A DNA stretch of 41,534 bases from Aquimarina litoralis (GCF_019295435.1 NZ_WEKL01000111.1:37687-79220); one strand, 5' to 3'; positions 32,939-41,534 are shown, counted from the stretch's first letter. Numbers and translations are program-made. The notes: a model not told the origin generated them from the sequence alone.

Positions 32939-33724
32939 ATGGAAAGCACAAAAAAAATACCGCAAATGCATGATGAAGAACGATATCATAAAAACGTTTT
33001 GTACATCACGCCAGAACAACAAGATCGAATAAAAAATAGTAAAATAGTTTTTGGAGGAGTAGGATTAGGAAGTGTTATCGCAGAAGCAGCTTTAAGATTA
33101 GGATTTGAGAATTTTGTATTCATAGATGGAGATGAAGTGGAAGTTTCTAATCTCAATAGACAAAATTATGATTATAAAGATGTAGGGAGGTCAAAAGTGG
33201 CTTCCATTACAGAAAGGATGAAGGCGATTAATCCTAATGTAAAGATTTCATATCATCATTTATTTTTAGAACCAGATACAATTGCTGATTATGTTGATGG
33301 ATGTGATATTGCTATTAATGCTATTGATTTTGATGCAGAACAAACTCCTTTTGTTTTTGATGAAGTTTGCAAGGAAAAAGGAATACCAGTGATTCATCCT
33401 CTTAATTTTGGATGGGGAGGAGCTGCATATCTAGTAACACCAGATAGTGAACAAATATATGATGTTGCTAGAAAAGAAGGAAGATTTGAGTTAGTCTTAA
33501 TTCAAAATATGTTGTCCTATTTTAAAGATAGAAAAGACATGGACCTAGAATGGTTTTATGATTTTTACGAGTTATATAAACAGAATTCAAAAAAGATAAC
33601 ACCTCCACAATTAGTAGTGGGGTCTCATCTTGCTGCGGGATTGGTTTCTAATATATTATTTAGCCTAGTTAATAATCTTAAAGTAAAAACATTTCCAGAG
33701 CCTTATTTTTTATCGACTAGATAA
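32939..33724 (+). CDS. ThiF/MoeB/E1-like adenylyltransferase
   Basis: A 261-residue E1-superfamily enzyme that would activate a carboxylate with ATP. The nucleotide loop is GGVGLG (39-44), the ATP acid is Asp63 in FIDGDEVEVSNLNRQ, the Arg finger is Arg74 and the lysine is Lys86 in VGRSKVASI. After the Rossmann part, NAIDFDAEQTPFVFDEVC leads to Cys144. The zinc CxxC pairs of MoeB/ThiF are absent; only Cys122 and Cys144 exist. No ThiS/MoaD/ubiquitin-like partner or thiamin/moco gene is nearby, so it is not a standard ThiF or MoeB. It is cotranscribed with the GNAT-like gene upstream. Activation of a peptide or small-molecule carboxylate is a guess. Confidence 0.85.
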   Translation: MESTKKIPQMHDEERYHKNVLYITPEQQDRIKNSKIVFGGVGLGSVIAEAALRLGFENFVFIDGDEVEVSNLNRQNYDYKDVGRSKVASITERMKAINPNVKISYHHLFLEPDTIADYVDGCDIAINAIDFDAEQTPFVFDEVCKEKGIPVIHPLNFGWGGAAYLVTPDSEQIYDVARKEGRFELVLIQNMLSYFKDRKDMDLEWFYDFYELYKQNSKKITPPQLVVGSHLAAGLVSNILFSLVNNLKVKTFPEPYFLSTR

Positions 33725-33727
33725 TAC

Positions 33728-34414
33728 TTATTTATTTCTAGTATCACTTTCTATCATACCATCTCGTAATCGGATTACTCTATGCGCATGAGCGGCAACT
33801 TCTTCTTCATGCGTAACAAGTATTACTGTGTTTCCAGCTGCATGAATATCATCAAACAATTGCATGATTTCTAAGGAAGTTTTAGAATCTAGGTTTCCTG
33901 TCGGCTCATCGGCCAGTATGATAGAAGGTTTGTTTACCAAAGCTCTACCCACAGCAACTCTTTGGCGTTGACCTCCAGAAAGTTGATTAGGTTTGTGGTC
34001 CATTCGATCTGCAAGTCCTACGTCTGTTAATACTTCTTCGGCTCTAGCATTTCGATCTTTTTTTGAAGTTCCTGCATAAATCATTGGCAATGCTACATTA
34101 TCTAATGCTGTAGTTCTTGGTAATAAATTAAAGGTTTGAAAAACAAAACCAATTTCTTTATTTCGGATTTCGGCTAATTCATCATCCGTCATTTTACTTA
34201 CATCATTTCCGTTTAGATTATAAGAACCGTCAGTAGGTGTATCTAAACAACCTAGAAGATTCATAAGTGTCGATTTTCCAGATCCAGAAGGTCCCATTAT
34301 TGCGATGTAATCTCCTCTTTTAATCTCTAGATCTATACCTTTAAGAACATATACTGTTTCCTGACCTAATTGAAAATTTCTAATGATACCTTTAATATCG
34401 ATAACGTTTTCCAT
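33728..34414 (-). CDS. ABC transporter ATP-binding protein (MacB/LolD type)
   Basis: A 228-residue ABC ATPase. Walker A is GPSGSGKST (41-49), the Q-loop is [10 protein letters not shown] (91-100), the signature is LSGGQ (145-149), Walker B is IILADE (165-170) and the switch His is in VTHEEEV. The length and the [18 protein letters not shown] region fit the MacB/LolD/FtsE-like type VII group, which pairs with a permease having a large periplasmic domain. No permease is adjacent: the upstream side is 304 bases of non-coding DNA and the downstream gene converges (3 bases apart). The partner must be encoded elsewhere. Substrate unknown; lipoprotein or small-molecule export is typical of the group. 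Confidence 0.92.
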   Translation of the reverse strand: MENVIDIKGIIRNFQLGQETVYVLKGIDLEIKRGDYIAIMGPSGSGKSTLMNLLGCLDTPTDGSYNLNGNDVSKMTDDELAEIRNKEIGFVFQTFNLLPRTTALDNVALPMIYAGTSKKDRNARAEEVLTDVGLADRMDHKPNQLSGGQRQRVAVGRALVNKPSIILADEPTGNLDSKTSLEIMQLFDDIHAAGNTVILVTHEEEVAAHAHRVIRLRDGMIESDTRNK

Positions 34415-34718
34415 GCGATGAATTAATTATAGCGTAAGATACGATTTTAGCCTATATGACGTACTATGGATAAATTTGTTACAAGAAAATGAATTCAATT
34501 CATATAGTTTTATCAGATATCATAATTGTACTCACAAAAATCTAGTTTTTAAATCATTAAATATTAGGGGAAATTTTAGTTTAACAATTGTGTTGTTTTT
34601 GTCATAGATTAATTTTATCTTTAGAAGAGTAAGATAAAATATCGAGCAAGATAAGGGGCGTGATATTTGGAATATATAAATAGAAAACAAACAAATATTC
34701 ATTTCTAATTATATAAAC
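34415..34718. other. 304-base region between divergent ABC ATPase and PAS genes
   Basis: No coding gene seen. A TATCTTTA box at 34616-34623 on the forward strand, with a TTGT about 20 bases upstream, is a plausible promoter for the PAS gene with a ~90-base leader. No strong hairpin or repeat was found. Confidence 0.4.
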
Positions 34719-35309
34719 ATGTCTATCAGCAACCCACCAATTAAAAATGCAATAGCAAATATTGCAATACTTCCTAAAAGAGTTATAACCTCTAAAAAAA
34801 CACTAAACTGTTTCATTACTGATCTTAACTTTGATTTTTCCGAGTGGAATGAATATCAAAAAACCGATCTCACTTCAGATATAGATCAGGAAATAATCCA
34901 CTTAAATATCCCTAAAATAATTGAATCAAGATTTTGGTTACAATTACATAGCAAAACCAAAGCTCATATCCTTACAAAATGTGTAACTCAAGAAGGGACA
35001 TGGAAATGGATTACTACTGTTTTTGAAGCAAGAAAGAATGATAAAAATGAAATTATCAGTTATGTAATTGTACGAAAATTTCCTTCAGAAAGAATGATAT
35101 ATAAGGTAAAAACACTTTATAAAAAATTAATGAACATAGAAAAGACAATGGGAGTAGAGGTGGCTAATAGTTATTTTAACAGGTTTCTTGTTGAAAACAA
35201 TAAAACGTATGATCAATATATGAAGGAACTATGCCATTCTAATGATGCTCTTATGAAGAATATCAGTTTTACAAAAACTAAAAAGAAACTTTTACCTGTT
35301 ATTTCCTAA
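34719..35309 (+). CDS. Single PAS-domain-like sensor protein
   Basis: A 196-residue cytosolic protein without output domain. The middle (about 65-135) fits the late strands of a PAS fold in the Aer/aerotaxis style: HILTKCVTQEGTWKWITTVF, then ARKNDKNEIISYVIVRKFPS, where the G-x-W-x-W and final V-R-K-x-P-S are typical. A helical tail (VEVANSYFNRFLVENNKTYD) resembles tails of other flavobacterial PAS proteins. The first half is weakly conserved, so the ligand pocket cannot be judged. Its last 11 bases overlap the end of the converging methyltransferase-like gene. A partner kinase or regulator is not visible nearby. Confidence 0.65.
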   Translation: MSISNPPIKNAIANIAILPKRVITSKKTLNCFITDLNFDFSEWNEYQKTDLTSDIDQEIIHLNIPKIIESRFWLQLHSKTKAHILTKCVTQEGTWKWITTVFEARKNDKNEIISYVIVRKFPSERMIYKVKTLYKKLMNIEKTMGVEVANSYFNRFLVENNKTYDQYMKELCHSNDALMKNISFTKTKKKLLPVIS

Positions 35310-35874
35310 TAGTAAAATGTTCCTTTGCTTGTTCAGTTCTAAAGAAAACAAATCCCAAAGAATAGATATCGACAGTAACTGTTACTTTTGAACGTTTTTG
35401 TATGCTTTCCCAGATTTTTAAGTTTTCTGTAGATGATCTTATAGAGTTTATAAGAAGTAAAGAATCATTATGCGTTTTTTCGATGATCACTTCTAGTATA
35501 TCGGTGTCAGCTTTATAAGTGTCAATGTCTAAAAAGATAAGATCAAAATACTGATTTTCTTCAGTAGAGTTATGCACAGAAATGGTATTATCTAAGGATG
35601 CGATTTGAGAAATGGTATTGGATTTTTTTTCAATTACCAGGATATTTTGATAGTTAAAATATGGAATAACTCTATTGAGTATTTTTCCAGAACTTAGATT
35701 GATACCAATGTTTGGACTGCTCTGTATAATAGATTTTATCTTGTTATAAGATTTTCTTTTTTTACGATCATATAAACATTTAGTTACTAAGTTGTATATA
35801 AAAGGTGAATGTACACCATGCTGATTAGTGGATTTTAGTAAAAAAAGAAAGTATGATTTGATTCTAAATAGCAT
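35299..35874 (-). CDS. Shortened class I methyltransferase-like protein
   Basis: A 191-residue protein. Its ends match a flavobacterial family of SAM-dependent O-methyltransferase-like proteins: NQHGVHSPFIYNLVTKCLYD (17-36) at the start, and FDLIFLDIDTYKAD, TVTVDIYSLGFVFFRTEQ and KEHFTIRK at the end. From memory, relatives are about 230-240 residues and carry a Gly-rich SAM loop and a preceding acidic segment between those ends. Here the middle is reduced to NYQNILVIEKKSNTISQI with no G-x-G loop. SAM binding is therefore doubtful, and the gene may be degenerating or have a new role. It lies 36 bases after the start of the ABC-F unit's end and overlaps the PAS gene's 3' end by 11 bases. Confidence 0.7.
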   Translation of the reverse strand: MLFRIKSYFLFLLKSTNQHGVHSPFIYNLVTKCLYDRKKRKSYNKIKSIIQSSPNIGINLSSGKILNRVIPYFNYQNILVIEKKSNTISQIASLDNTISVHNSTEENQYFDLIFLDIDTYKADTDILEVIIEKTHNDSLLLINSIRSSTENLKIWESIQKRSKVTVTVDIYSLGFVFFRTEQAKEHFTIRK

Positions 35875-35910
35875 TCCTTCAATTAAAAGTGGTTGATTAC
35901 AATGAAAAAG

Positions 35911-37776
35911 TTATTCCATTTTTTCAGAAAGCTCTAACCAACGCATTTCTTTCTCTTCAATTGCATCAATGATTTCTTTAAGTTTTGCGGATTCTTCATT
36001 GATTTTGTCTTCATCTAAATTTCCACTGGTGAAGAGTTCTTCTATTTCCTTTTTTTGGAGTTCTAATTTTTTTAGATCACGTTCGATACGGCTATACTCT
36101 TTTTGTTCATTATATGATAAAGCGCTCTTATTGTCTTTTTTCCAAGAGGATTTTGCTTTAGGTTCTTTATCATCTGTTTGAGGCTTTTCTGGAGTTCTGC
36201 TATTCTCGTAAACCCTATAATCAGAGTAGTTGCCAGGGAAATCTTCAATAATCCCTTTTCCTCTAAATACGAACAAATGATCTACAATTTTATCCATAAA
36301 ATAGCGATCATGAGATACTACAATTAAGCAACCTGGAAAATCTAACAAGAAATTTTCTAAAACGTTAAGTGTCACAATGTCAAGATCATTAGTAGGCTCA
36401 TCTAAGATTAGGAAGTTAGGATTTTGAATAAGTACAGTACATAGGTATAATCTTTTTCTTTCTCCTCCGCTTAGTTTTTCTACAAAATCATATTGCTTTT
36501 TCCGATCAAATAAGAAACGTTCTAATAGTTGTTGAGCAGAAATTTGGCGCCCTTTTTTTAAAGGAATATAATCACCAAATTCACGAATGACATCAATCAC
36601 TTTTTGTCCTTCTTTTATAGCAATTCCCTTCTGTGTATAGTATCCAAATTTTACAGTTTCACCAATAACTATTTTACCTTGATCAGGTGTGATCCCACCG
36701 GTAATCATATTTAGAAAAGTCGATTTCCCAGTACCATTTTTTCCAATGATTCCTACACGTTCTCCTTTTTTGAATACATATTCATATTTATCTAATAGAA
36801 CAAGATCGCCGAAGCTTTTAGAAACTTTATGGATTTCCAGAATTTTACTTCCCAGTCGTTCCATATTTATTTCTAATTGTACCTCATGATCATTCCTTCT
36901 TTTATGAGCACGCTCTTTGATTTCATAGAAATCATCAATTCTAGATTTGGATTTAGTGGTACGAGCTTTAGGTTGTCGTCTCATCCAATCTAGTTCTTTT
37001 TTATAAAGTTGTTTGGCTTTATTGGTTTCTATTTCTTCATTCGCTATTCTAGCTTCCTTGTTTTGTAAATAATACGCATAATTCCCTTTGTAACTATATA
37101 ACCTACCATTTTCTAACTCTACAATTTCATTACATACATTTTCCAGAAAGTAGCGGTCGTGAGTAACCATAAAAAGGGTAAAGTTTTCTTTGGCGAAGTA
37201 TTCTTCTAACCATTCGATCATTTCAAGATCTAAGTGGTTGGTGGGTTCATCAAGATATAATAGTTCAGGTTTACTTAAAAGAATGTTCGCAAGGGCTAAT
37301 CTTTTTTTCTGACCTCCAGAAAGTTGACTTACCTTTTGGTTTAGATTCTCTAATTTTAACTTGAAAAGAATTTGTTTGTATTGTGTTTCAAAATCCCAAG
37401 CGTTTAATGCATCCATCTGCTCAAAAGCTTTTTGATAAGCTTCTGTATCATCAGGATTCTGCAAAGCCTTTTCATAGGTGTTGATTACACGTAAAATATC
37501 ATTATCTGAAGCGAATATCGTTTCTTCTATAGTCAAATTAGGATCTAAGTCTGGTTCCTGAGGTAGAAAAGCTACTTTTAGATTTTTTCGATATACTACT
37601 TGACCTTCATCAGGTTCTTCATCACCAGCTACAATATTTAAAAGAGATGTTTTACCAGTTCCATTTTTGGCAACAAAACCAATTTTCTGCCCTTCATTGA
37701 TTCCAAAAGAGATGTTATTAAATAACACTCGTTCTCCAAAAGATTTGGCTATATTTTCTACTGATACGTAATTCAC
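35911..37776 (-). CDS. uup: ABC-F family ATPase, Uup-like
   Basis: A 621-residue soluble protein with two ABC ATPase domains and no membrane segment. The first Walker A is AKNGTGKTS (36-44, Ala at the first position), with LSGGQKKR and LLYLDEPTNHLDL; the linker (about 235-315) is helical and basic. The second domain has GIIGKNGTGKST, LSGGERKR and FLILDEPTNDLD. After the second domain a charged segment leads to a C-terminal coiled coil (about 555-620), which marks the Uup rather than EttA type. ABC-F proteins act on the ribosome, and Uup also affects transposon excision in E. coli. The start is GTG at 37776; no ATG lies upstream in frame. It probably heads a unit with the methyltransferase-like gene. 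Confidence 0.93.
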   Translation of the reverse strand: MNYVSVENIAKSFGERVLFNNISFGINEGQKIGFVAKNGTGKTSLLNIVAGDEEPDEGQVVYRKNLKVAFLPQEPDLDPNLTIEETIFASDNDILRVINTYEKALQNPDDTEAYQKAFEQMDALNAWDFETQYKQILFKLKLENLNQKVSQLSGGQKKRLALANILLSKPELLYLDEPTNHLDLEMIEWLEEYFAKENFTLFMVTHDRYFLENVCNEIVELENGRLYSYKGNYAYYLQNKEARIANEEIETNKAKQLYKKELDWMRRQPKARTTKSKSRIDDFYEIKERAHKRRNDHEVQLEINMERLGSKILEIHKVSKSFGDLVLLDKYEYVFKKGERVGIIGKNGTGKSTFLNMITGGITPDQGKIVIGETVKFGYYTQKGIAIKEGQKVIDVIREFGDYIPLKKGRQISAQQLLERFLFDRKKQYDFVEKLSGGERKRLYLCTVLIQNPNFLILDEPTNDLDIVTLNVLENFLLDFPGCLIVVSHDRYFMDKIVDHLFVFRGKGIIEDFPGNYSDYRVYENSRTPEKPQTDDKEPKAKSSWKKDNKSALSYNEQKEYSRIERDLKKLELQKKEIEELFTSGNLDEDKINEESAKLKEIIDAIEEKEMRWLELSEKME

Positions 37777-37838
37777 GTGATAATGGTTGGTTTATGATTG
37801 GAAAGTCCGCAAATTAAGGACAAATATTGAATTGAGCT

Positions 37839-39428
37839 TTATAGAGCTGTGATTTTCTTTCTTCTTCGGGTCACGGAAAATAAAAAGATAAAAATCATTA
37901 GAAAAATAGCAACTCTAGCTAAATAATCACCTGCTCTTACATAAAAAGTAATTTTGTCATTGGTCGTAAGCGAACCTTTCAATGCTCCTTGTTCGTTATA
38001 CGCTAGCGATGATATAACTTTCCCAGTTTGGTTAATAATTGCAGAAATTCCCGTATTGGCACTTCTAGCAATACTTCTTCGCGTTTCTATTGCTCTTAAT
38101 TTTGCGTAGGCTAAATGTTGCTGGTGACCTTGAGTGTCATCCCACCAAGCATCATTGGTGATGATTGCTAGAAAATCTGCGTTGTTTCGCACATAACCAG
38201 TTACAAACTCTCCATAAACACTTTCATAACAAATAATTGGCGCAGCACCTAATCCTTCTTTTGTAAAGAATACTTCTCGATCAGATTGCGTAGTTTTCTT
38301 TGCTACAGTACCACCTAAATCGATCATAGCATCTCCCACTATTGGTTTGAAAACACTTTGGTATGGAAAATTTTCTACTCCTACGACTAATTTACTTTTA
38401 TGATATAGTTCATCAGAGCCATCTGGTCTTACTAAAAATGCAGAGTTATAATCGTCATAAAATACCCCACTTTTATGCTCATTTGTTTGAGAGTGTGCTT
38501 TAGATGGATCTCTAAATACATCTAGTAAAGAAATCCCAGATAGGAAATTTGCTTTTGGGTAATTCTGAACAATAGAACTCGCTGTCTTTTTAGCAATAGA
38601 ACTTTTAAATGTTTTTAATCTGTTATTATCAGCAAAAACTGTTTCTGGAGCAATAATAAAGTCAGTGTCCTTAGTTATTTCTTTTGAAGTGAGGGAAGTT
38701 AATAAGGCTCCAACACGATCATCGCTGGTATTGTATTTTTCAGTGTAGGGATTTATATTGGGTTGCAAAATAACAACTTCTACTGAGGTGCCATCTTCTT
38801 CATAAGTTTTTAGGATGATAAAAGAAATTACAATTGGAATGATAATGATACCCCCATTTCGTAAAGCTGATTTGTACAGTATTTCTTTATCTTTATGTTC
38901 TATAAAAAGTAAGATGCTTTTATAAAGTCCAATATTTACAATCCAAATCCATAAAGTACCTCCAAAAGTTCCTGTATATTCATACCATTGGATCCATGAG
39001 GTGAAACTAGCAAATCCATTTCCTAAATTAAGCCATGGCCAAGAAAATTGCCATTGTAGATGGAGGTATTCAAAACTCATCCATATACAAATCAGAAAGA
39101 TAGTTCCAATTGTAAATGAAGCTCTTCTGGCCACAATGTGATATAGTAAAAATACCAATGCCATTAGTAATGTATTGGCAATTTCAGCAAACCACATTCC
39201 AAATGGTGTGGAGTTATAAATCCACCAAGTAGCAATCATATTCCAAATAAAGAACGCTAGAACAGCATATCCAAATACTTGAGATTTATGATATTTATTG
39301 GAACGGATTTTATATTCTACAACCAATAAAGGAACAAAACCAAAGAAAAGAAATAATGGAAAGCCATAAGTAGGCCAACCGATGGCAAGTAATAAACCTG
39401 ATAAAATAACAAGCAAAATGTTCTTCAT
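37839..39428 (-). CDS. lnt: Apolipoprotein N-acyltransferase
   Basis: A 529-residue inner-membrane enzyme that adds the third acyl chain to lipoproteins. About seven N-terminal helices (1-210) precede a periplasmic nitrilase domain, with a final helix near 505-522. The catalytic triad is Glu262 in IIAPETVFA, Lys344 in YHKSKLVVGVENFP and Cys400 in PIICYESVYGEF. Following motifs (ITNDAWWDDTQGHQQH, RAIETRRSIARSANTG) are typical of Lnt. The many lipoproteins in this window are its expected substrates. It is followed 62 bases downstream by the Uup-like gene and preceded 91 bases upstream by the PorV/PorQ gene, all on one strand. Confidence 0.95.
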   Translation of the reverse strand: MKNILLVILSGLLLAIGWPTYGFPLFLFFGFVPLLVVEYKIRSNKYHKSQVFGYAVLAFFIWNMIATWWIYNSTPFGMWFAEIANTLLMALVFLLYHIVARRASFTIGTIFLICIWMSFEYLHLQWQFSWPWLNLGNGFASFTSWIQWYEYTGTFGGTLWIWIVNIGLYKSILLFIEHKDKEILYKSALRNGGIIIIPIVISFIILKTYEEDGTSVEVVILQPNINPYTEKYNTSDDRVGALLTSLTSKEITKDTDFIIAPETVFADNNRLKTFKSSIAKKTASSIVQNYPKANFLSGISLLDVFRDPSKAHSQTNEHKSGVFYDDYNSAFLVRPDGSDELYHKSKLVVGVENFPYQSVFKPIVGDAMIDLGGTVAKKTTQSDREVFFTKEGLGAAPIICYESVYGEFVTGYVRNNADFLAIITNDAWWDDTQGHQQHLAYAKLRAIETRRSIARSANTGISAIINQTGKVISSLAYNEQGALKGSLTTNDKITFYVRAGDYLARVAIFLMIFIFLFSVTRRRKKITAL

Positions 39429-39519
39429 AAAAGATATTATGTCTTATAAACGAAATTAAACTTATTTCGTTACAAAACTTAAACCTAAGGCTAAAAAATA
39501 GTTATAATAGCATCAAGCT

Positions 39520-40608
39520 TTATCTGAAAAGACTCCAGTCTACTTTGATGGAGAATACGTTAGAATAAATGGCAGCACTTTGATCCCCAATATCAGTTAA
39601 AGCATAGTCTACTTGTATTCCTTTGTATTGAAAACCAATTCCAAAATTTGGTTGGAATCCAACATTGTCTGATCCATCAAATTGCTCGATATTTTGAAAA
39701 TTTCCAACACCACCTCTAAGGTAAACGATTTTAGAGTAGTCTAGTTCAAAACCGAAAGCAGGCGTGATACTAACTGCCGAAGATGCTATGATATCATTGG
39801 TCTCAGCAAAACGAACGTTCATATCTAATTCAGTGTTTAGGCCAAATTTTCTACCTAAATCAAATTTTCTAGCTGCCCCAAACTGAAGTTTAGGGATAGT
39901 TATTTCTGTAGTTTCCGGTAATTCTTGATCTCTAATTTGTGGGATCTGATCTTCATCTGGGATACCATCACCATTAAGGTCACCAATAGCAAAATCTTCT
40001 ACACTCCATGCATTAAAAGTGGTAGTGATATCTCTAACCATAATTCCGAATTGCCAATTGTTTCTTTGGTATTGTAATGCCGCATCAAAACCAAACCCCC
40101 ATGAAGAAGCAAAATCTCCAATAATACGACGTATTACTTTCGCATTGGCACCAAAACTTAAACCTTCTACAGGTAATTTTCTGGCATAGGAAAATGTAAA
40201 AGCATAATCAGCAGCAGAGAATAAATTAATTCGAGTATAGTCTATGTTTCCATCAGCATCAACCAAATTTGTAGTATCAAGAATGTCATCCACACCAAAA
40301 CGAATTAAAGAAAATGCAATGGCACTTTTTTCATCTAAAGGCATTCCGAAAGCTAGATAATCATAGTTCGCAATATTGGCAAAATAAGCCGCGTGCATGA
40401 AAGAAACTTGATTGTCTTCTAAATTGATTAATCCCGCAGGATTCCAATATCCAGAATTTACATCACCAGATGTGGCAACTACAGCATTCGCCATTCCTAA
40501 AGCACCAGCATCAACACCAATGTTTAGAAATTCATTAGAATATTTTCGTGTTTGTGCTGAAGAGAATGATACAGACAAACAAAATAAAACAATTATAATT
40601 CTTTTCAA
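39520..40608 (-). CDS. PorV/PorQ family outer-membrane protein
   Basis: An outer-membrane beta-barrel of the PorV/PorQ (FadL-like) family. A signal peptide (MKRIIIVLFCLSVSFSSAQ) is followed by the family start NEFLNIGVDAGALGMANAVVA with GYWNPAGL, then alternating strands to a final SIKVDWSLFR ending in an aromatic-basic pair. An acidic, Ca2+-like loop (GDLNGDGIPDEDQ, near 220) interrupts the barrel. PorV and PorQ carry or receive cargo of the type IX secretion system; this one resembles the second PorV-like protein found outside the main por cluster. The frame extends to a TTG at 40617, but the TTG at 40608 gives a standard leader. No ATG is available before the core. The T9SS role is inferred from the family. 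Confidence 0.85.
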   Translation of the reverse strand: MKRIIIVLFCLSVSFSSAQTRKYSNEFLNIGVDAGALGMANAVVATSGDVNSGYWNPAGLINLEDNQVSFMHAAYFANIANYDYLAFGMPLDEKSAIAFSLIRFGVDDILDTTNLVDADGNIDYTRINLFSAADYAFTFSYARKLPVEGLSFGANAKVIRRIIGDFASSWGFGFDAALQYQRNNWQFGIMVRDITTTFNAWSVEDFAIGDLNGDGIPDEDQIPQIRDQELPETTEITIPKLQFGAARKFDLGRKFGLNTELDMNVRFAETNDIIASSAVSITPAFGFELDYSKIVYLRGGVGNFQNIEQFDGSDNVGFQPNFGIGFQYKGIQVDYALTDIGDQSAAIYSNVFSIKVDWSLFR

Positions 40609-40734
40609 TCCAAGCAATTTTTGACAAATATCTCACTATTTTTCAACATTATAAACTTTATTTGCGTTTTCATATTGTGTAGTCTATGTTAATAGACGAA
40701 AATAGTTTGCTATTTTTACACAAAACATATCTAT

Positions 40735-41472
40735 ATGAAGCTGAAAAAGCAAATTCCTAACCTAATAACCCTTCTTAACCTTTTATGTGGATGTATTGCT
40801 ACCATTTTTGCTGTTCAAGGAGATTTAGATGTAGCTGCATTATTTGTAGTCCTTGGGATAGGATTCGACTTTTTTGATGGATTAGCAGCAAGAGTATTAA
40901 AAGTACAAAGCGAACTTGGATTACAACTAGATTCATTGGCAGATATGGTTACTAGTGGAGTAGTACCAGGAATAGTTATATGTCAGTTATTGTCTAGAGC
41001 ATCTGGAAGTACTTTGAATTTAAACCTCTATTCTGATCAAGGTTCGATATCTTATATATCTTTAATAGGTTTGCTTGTTACATTAGCTTCAGCATATCGA
41101 TTGGCAAAATTTAACATAGATACAAGACAAACAACTTCCTTTATTGGATTACCAACTCCAGCTAACACCTTGTTGATCATGAGTTTGCCATTAATTCTTA
41201 GTTTTAACCCTGCAGAATGGATATCTAATATTATTTTGAATCAATGGTTTTTAATAGGGTTAACAGTATTAAGTTGTTACCTATTAAATGCTGAAATTCC
41301 ATTATTTGCCTTAAAATTTAAGACTTGGGATTTTAAAGAAAACAGTATAAGATATATTTTTCTATTAATAGCATTACTACTTTTAGTAGCTCTTCATTTT
41401 ACAGCAATACCGATTATAATATTATTATACGTATTAATATCCTTAGTTTTTAAAGAAGTTAGTGCAGTTTAG
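40735..41472 (+). CDS. pssA: CDP-diacylglycerol-serine O-phosphatidyltransferase
   Basis: A 245-residue integral membrane enzyme making phosphatidylserine from CDP-diacylglycerol and L-serine, the precursor of phosphatidylethanolamine. The CDP-alcohol phosphotransferase motif is complete: Asp45, Asp48-Gly49, Ala52-Arg53, Gly62, Asp66 and Asp70 (FDFFDGLAARV, then GLQLDSLAD). The opening IPNLITLLNLLCGC and about eight membrane helices fit the PssA type II of Gram-positive and Bacteroidota bacteria. The start is ATG at 40735, with a TATTTTTA -7-like box about 30 bases upstream. It is divergent from the PorV/PorQ gene and followed 15 bases on by another start codon in the same direction. Confidence 0.95.
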   Translation: MKLKKQIPNLITLLNLLCGCIATIFAVQGDLDVAALFVVLGIGFDFFDGLAARVLKVQSELGLQLDSLADMVTSGVVPGIVICQLLSRASGSTLNLNLYSDQGSISYISLIGLLVTLASAYRLAKFNIDTRQTTSFIGLPTPANTLLIMSLPLILSFNPAEWISNIILNQWFLIGLTVLSCYLLNAEIPLFALKFKTWDFKENSIRYIFLLIALLLLVALHFTAIPIIILLYVLISLVFKEVSAV

Positions 41473-41487
41473 ATAGTTGTAGAATAC

Positions 41488-41534
41488 ATGAAAAATAATT
41501 CTAATTTTTGGTTTCTCTTAGTTGGAATATTCTT
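41488..41534 (+). CDS. Start of an unidentified gene, cut by the window end
   Basis: An ATG at 41488, 15 bases after the pssA stop, opens a frame that reads MKNNSNFWFLLVGIF to the end of the window. The basic start followed by hydrophobic residues looks like a signal peptide or first membrane helix. The close spacing suggests cotranscription with pssA. Fifteen residues are too few to assign a family. Confidence 0.45.
   Translation, partial: MKNNSNFWFLLVGIF

Overview
The window is AT-rich chromosomal DNA from a member of the Bacteroidota, almost certainly a marine Flavobacteriaceae (Aquimarina-like by general character; that genus is an inference). The signs are flavobacterial families (DUF2723/GT117-type membrane glycosyltransferase, PorV/PorQ-like outer-membrane protein, DUF2024, DUF6503-like lipoprotein, OMP_b-brl_3-type TonB receptor), lipoproteins with acidic residues after the lipobox, weak Shine-Dalgarno signals, candidate TAnnTTTG-type -7 promoter elements, and several genes that appear to start at TTG or GTG. 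I see no rRNA, tRNA, transposase, phage gene or CRISPR array.

Layout. 1-153 is the 5' end of a DUF819 membrane protein. 230-3914 is a reverse-strand run of an alpha/beta hydrolase that has lost its nucleophile serine, a HAD phosphatase and an M61 peptidase. 4095-5585 is an AraC regulator divergent from a DoxX-like membrane protein. 5621-7044 is a reverse operon (DUF3052-like protein, DoxX-like protein, AlkB-type dioxygenase). 7225-8148 is an SH3 lipoprotein gene split by an in-frame amber codon. 8391-13048 carries a surface astacin-type protease with a C-terminal beta-trefoil, a lipoprotein and an S9 peptidase, so the region is rich in secreted hydrolases.

13135-15087 is the most system-like locus. 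A MarR regulator with a four-cysteine tail, DUF2024 (CxxC), an exported protein of unknown function and a CPVC mini-redoxin lie in a row. A 13-bp palindrome close to TTAGGAWTCCTAA occurs upstream of three of the four genes. I read this as an autoregulated thiol- or metal-responsive regulon. 15273-18548 is the large GT-C-like protein. 18825-21089 carries a BLUF photoreceptor, a small secreted protein with an internal duplication and a membrane-anchored LuxR regulator. 21218-25370 holds htpG, then a TetR regulator and an ADCK/UbiB kinase in tandem.

25641-32059 carries a small stand-alone T9SS-sorting-domain-like protein, an isolated fabH, a TonB receptor, an intergenic region with an orphan terminator, a CoA-binding protein and a sodium:solute symporter. 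32227-33724 is a two-gene operon pairing a FeeM/autoinducer-synthase-like GNAT with a ThiF/E1-like adenylyltransferase. Its function is unknown to me, and it is the second candidate for an undescribed system. 33728 to the end carries an ABC ATPase, a PAS protein, a shortened methyltransferase, an Uup-like ABC-F protein, Lnt, a PorV/PorQ protein, PssA and the start of one more gene.
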